Below, one piece after another: positions 26,871 to 27,014 of a DNA stretch of 27,014 nt. Source of the DNA: Chara braunii. Lineage: Eukaryota > Streptophyta > Charophyceae > Charales > Characeae. How positions within the stretch are numbered: the first letter of the stretch is position 1; each line of letters starts with the position of its first letter. The position numbers were made by a program, and so were the translations under genes. The notes beneath the pieces were generated by a model that did no database searches, was not told the origin of the DNA, and saw only the letters and a list, made by a program, of their open reading frames with translations. Location of the stretch: NCBI GenBank assembly GCA_003427395.1, contig BFEA01000022.1, positions 1,318,855 to 1,345,868 on the forward strand, given 5' to 3'.

Positions 26871-27014
26871 TGTGAGGATTAAGCCCTCAAGAAGGGCCCT
26901 TGCCATGATGTCCATGTTCTGGGCTAAGGCCCCAGCAAGCCTCGTGCCCGCCCTAAGTGAAGGCGGGCCAGCAAATCAACAAGAGCCCTCTGTGCAAACA
27001 TTTCACGAAGCGGG
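26871..27014 (+). repeat. Start of another LTR of the Ty3/gypsy family (cut by window end)
   Basis: TGTGAGGATTAAGCCCTC opens it. Its first 144 bases match the start of the 8158-9188 LTR closely, including TTCTGGGCTAAGGCCCC, the GC-rich hairpin (26946-26968) and CATTTCACGAAG. It continues beyond the window. Confidence 0.88.

Overview
The window looks like intergenic, repeat-dominated nuclear DNA of a eukaryote, most likely a streptophyte green alga or plant. I recognise no cellular gene, rRNA or tRNA gene. The lineage call rests on chromodomain-type Ty3/gypsy retrotransposon remains, on a primer-binding site fitting a eukaryotic initiator-Met tRNA, and on my unverified memory that the pol text resembles elements of the charophyte Chara. 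Treat the genus as a guess.

Layout. Positions 1-1500 hold a satellite of about 78 bp units in a six-unit higher-order repeat of about 474 bp, followed by a (CT)n tract. Positions 2757-9188 hold a decayed minus-strand Ty3/gypsy element with a 5' LTR, PBS, long leader, gag, protease, RT and RNase H. It lacks integrase and a 3' LTR. Positions 9189-13171 are copy 1 of an unrecognised dispersed repeat, called here the stem-loop/palindrome (SLP) repeat. Positions 13312 to about 16640 hold plus-strand pieces of the same Ty3/gypsy family in the order integrase, PPT, LTR, PBS, leader. This stretch is bracketed by a short direct repeat and holds 12 of the 13 N bases in the window. Positions 16900-18310 are low-complexity, with short GC-rich repeats, a G-rich tract and a 27-base poly(A). 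Positions 19246-20170 hold perfect short hairpins and a dimeric repeat of about 250 bp. Positions 20428-24886 are copy 2 of the SLP repeat. Positions 24893-25345 are a strongly G-rich tract. Positions 25347-27014 hold a third retroelement leader fragment, an inverted repeat, a tandem dimer of about 190 bp and the start of another LTR.

The two SLP copies are the most interesting content. They share at least seven landmarks in the same order. Both start with an array of stem-loops in which a nearly constant 20-nt loop sits between stems whose sequence changes from copy to copy while staying complementary. Both end in a palindrome centred on ATACCCTTGTAAGGGTAT. The stem pattern suggests selection on a folded RNA or DNA form. 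I cannot name the family.

The retroelement pieces explain almost all recognisable coding sequence. The minus-strand copy carries several frameshifts, an in-frame stop and a changed protease active site. The plus-strand integrase frame is open to its stop, so the two copies probably differ in age.
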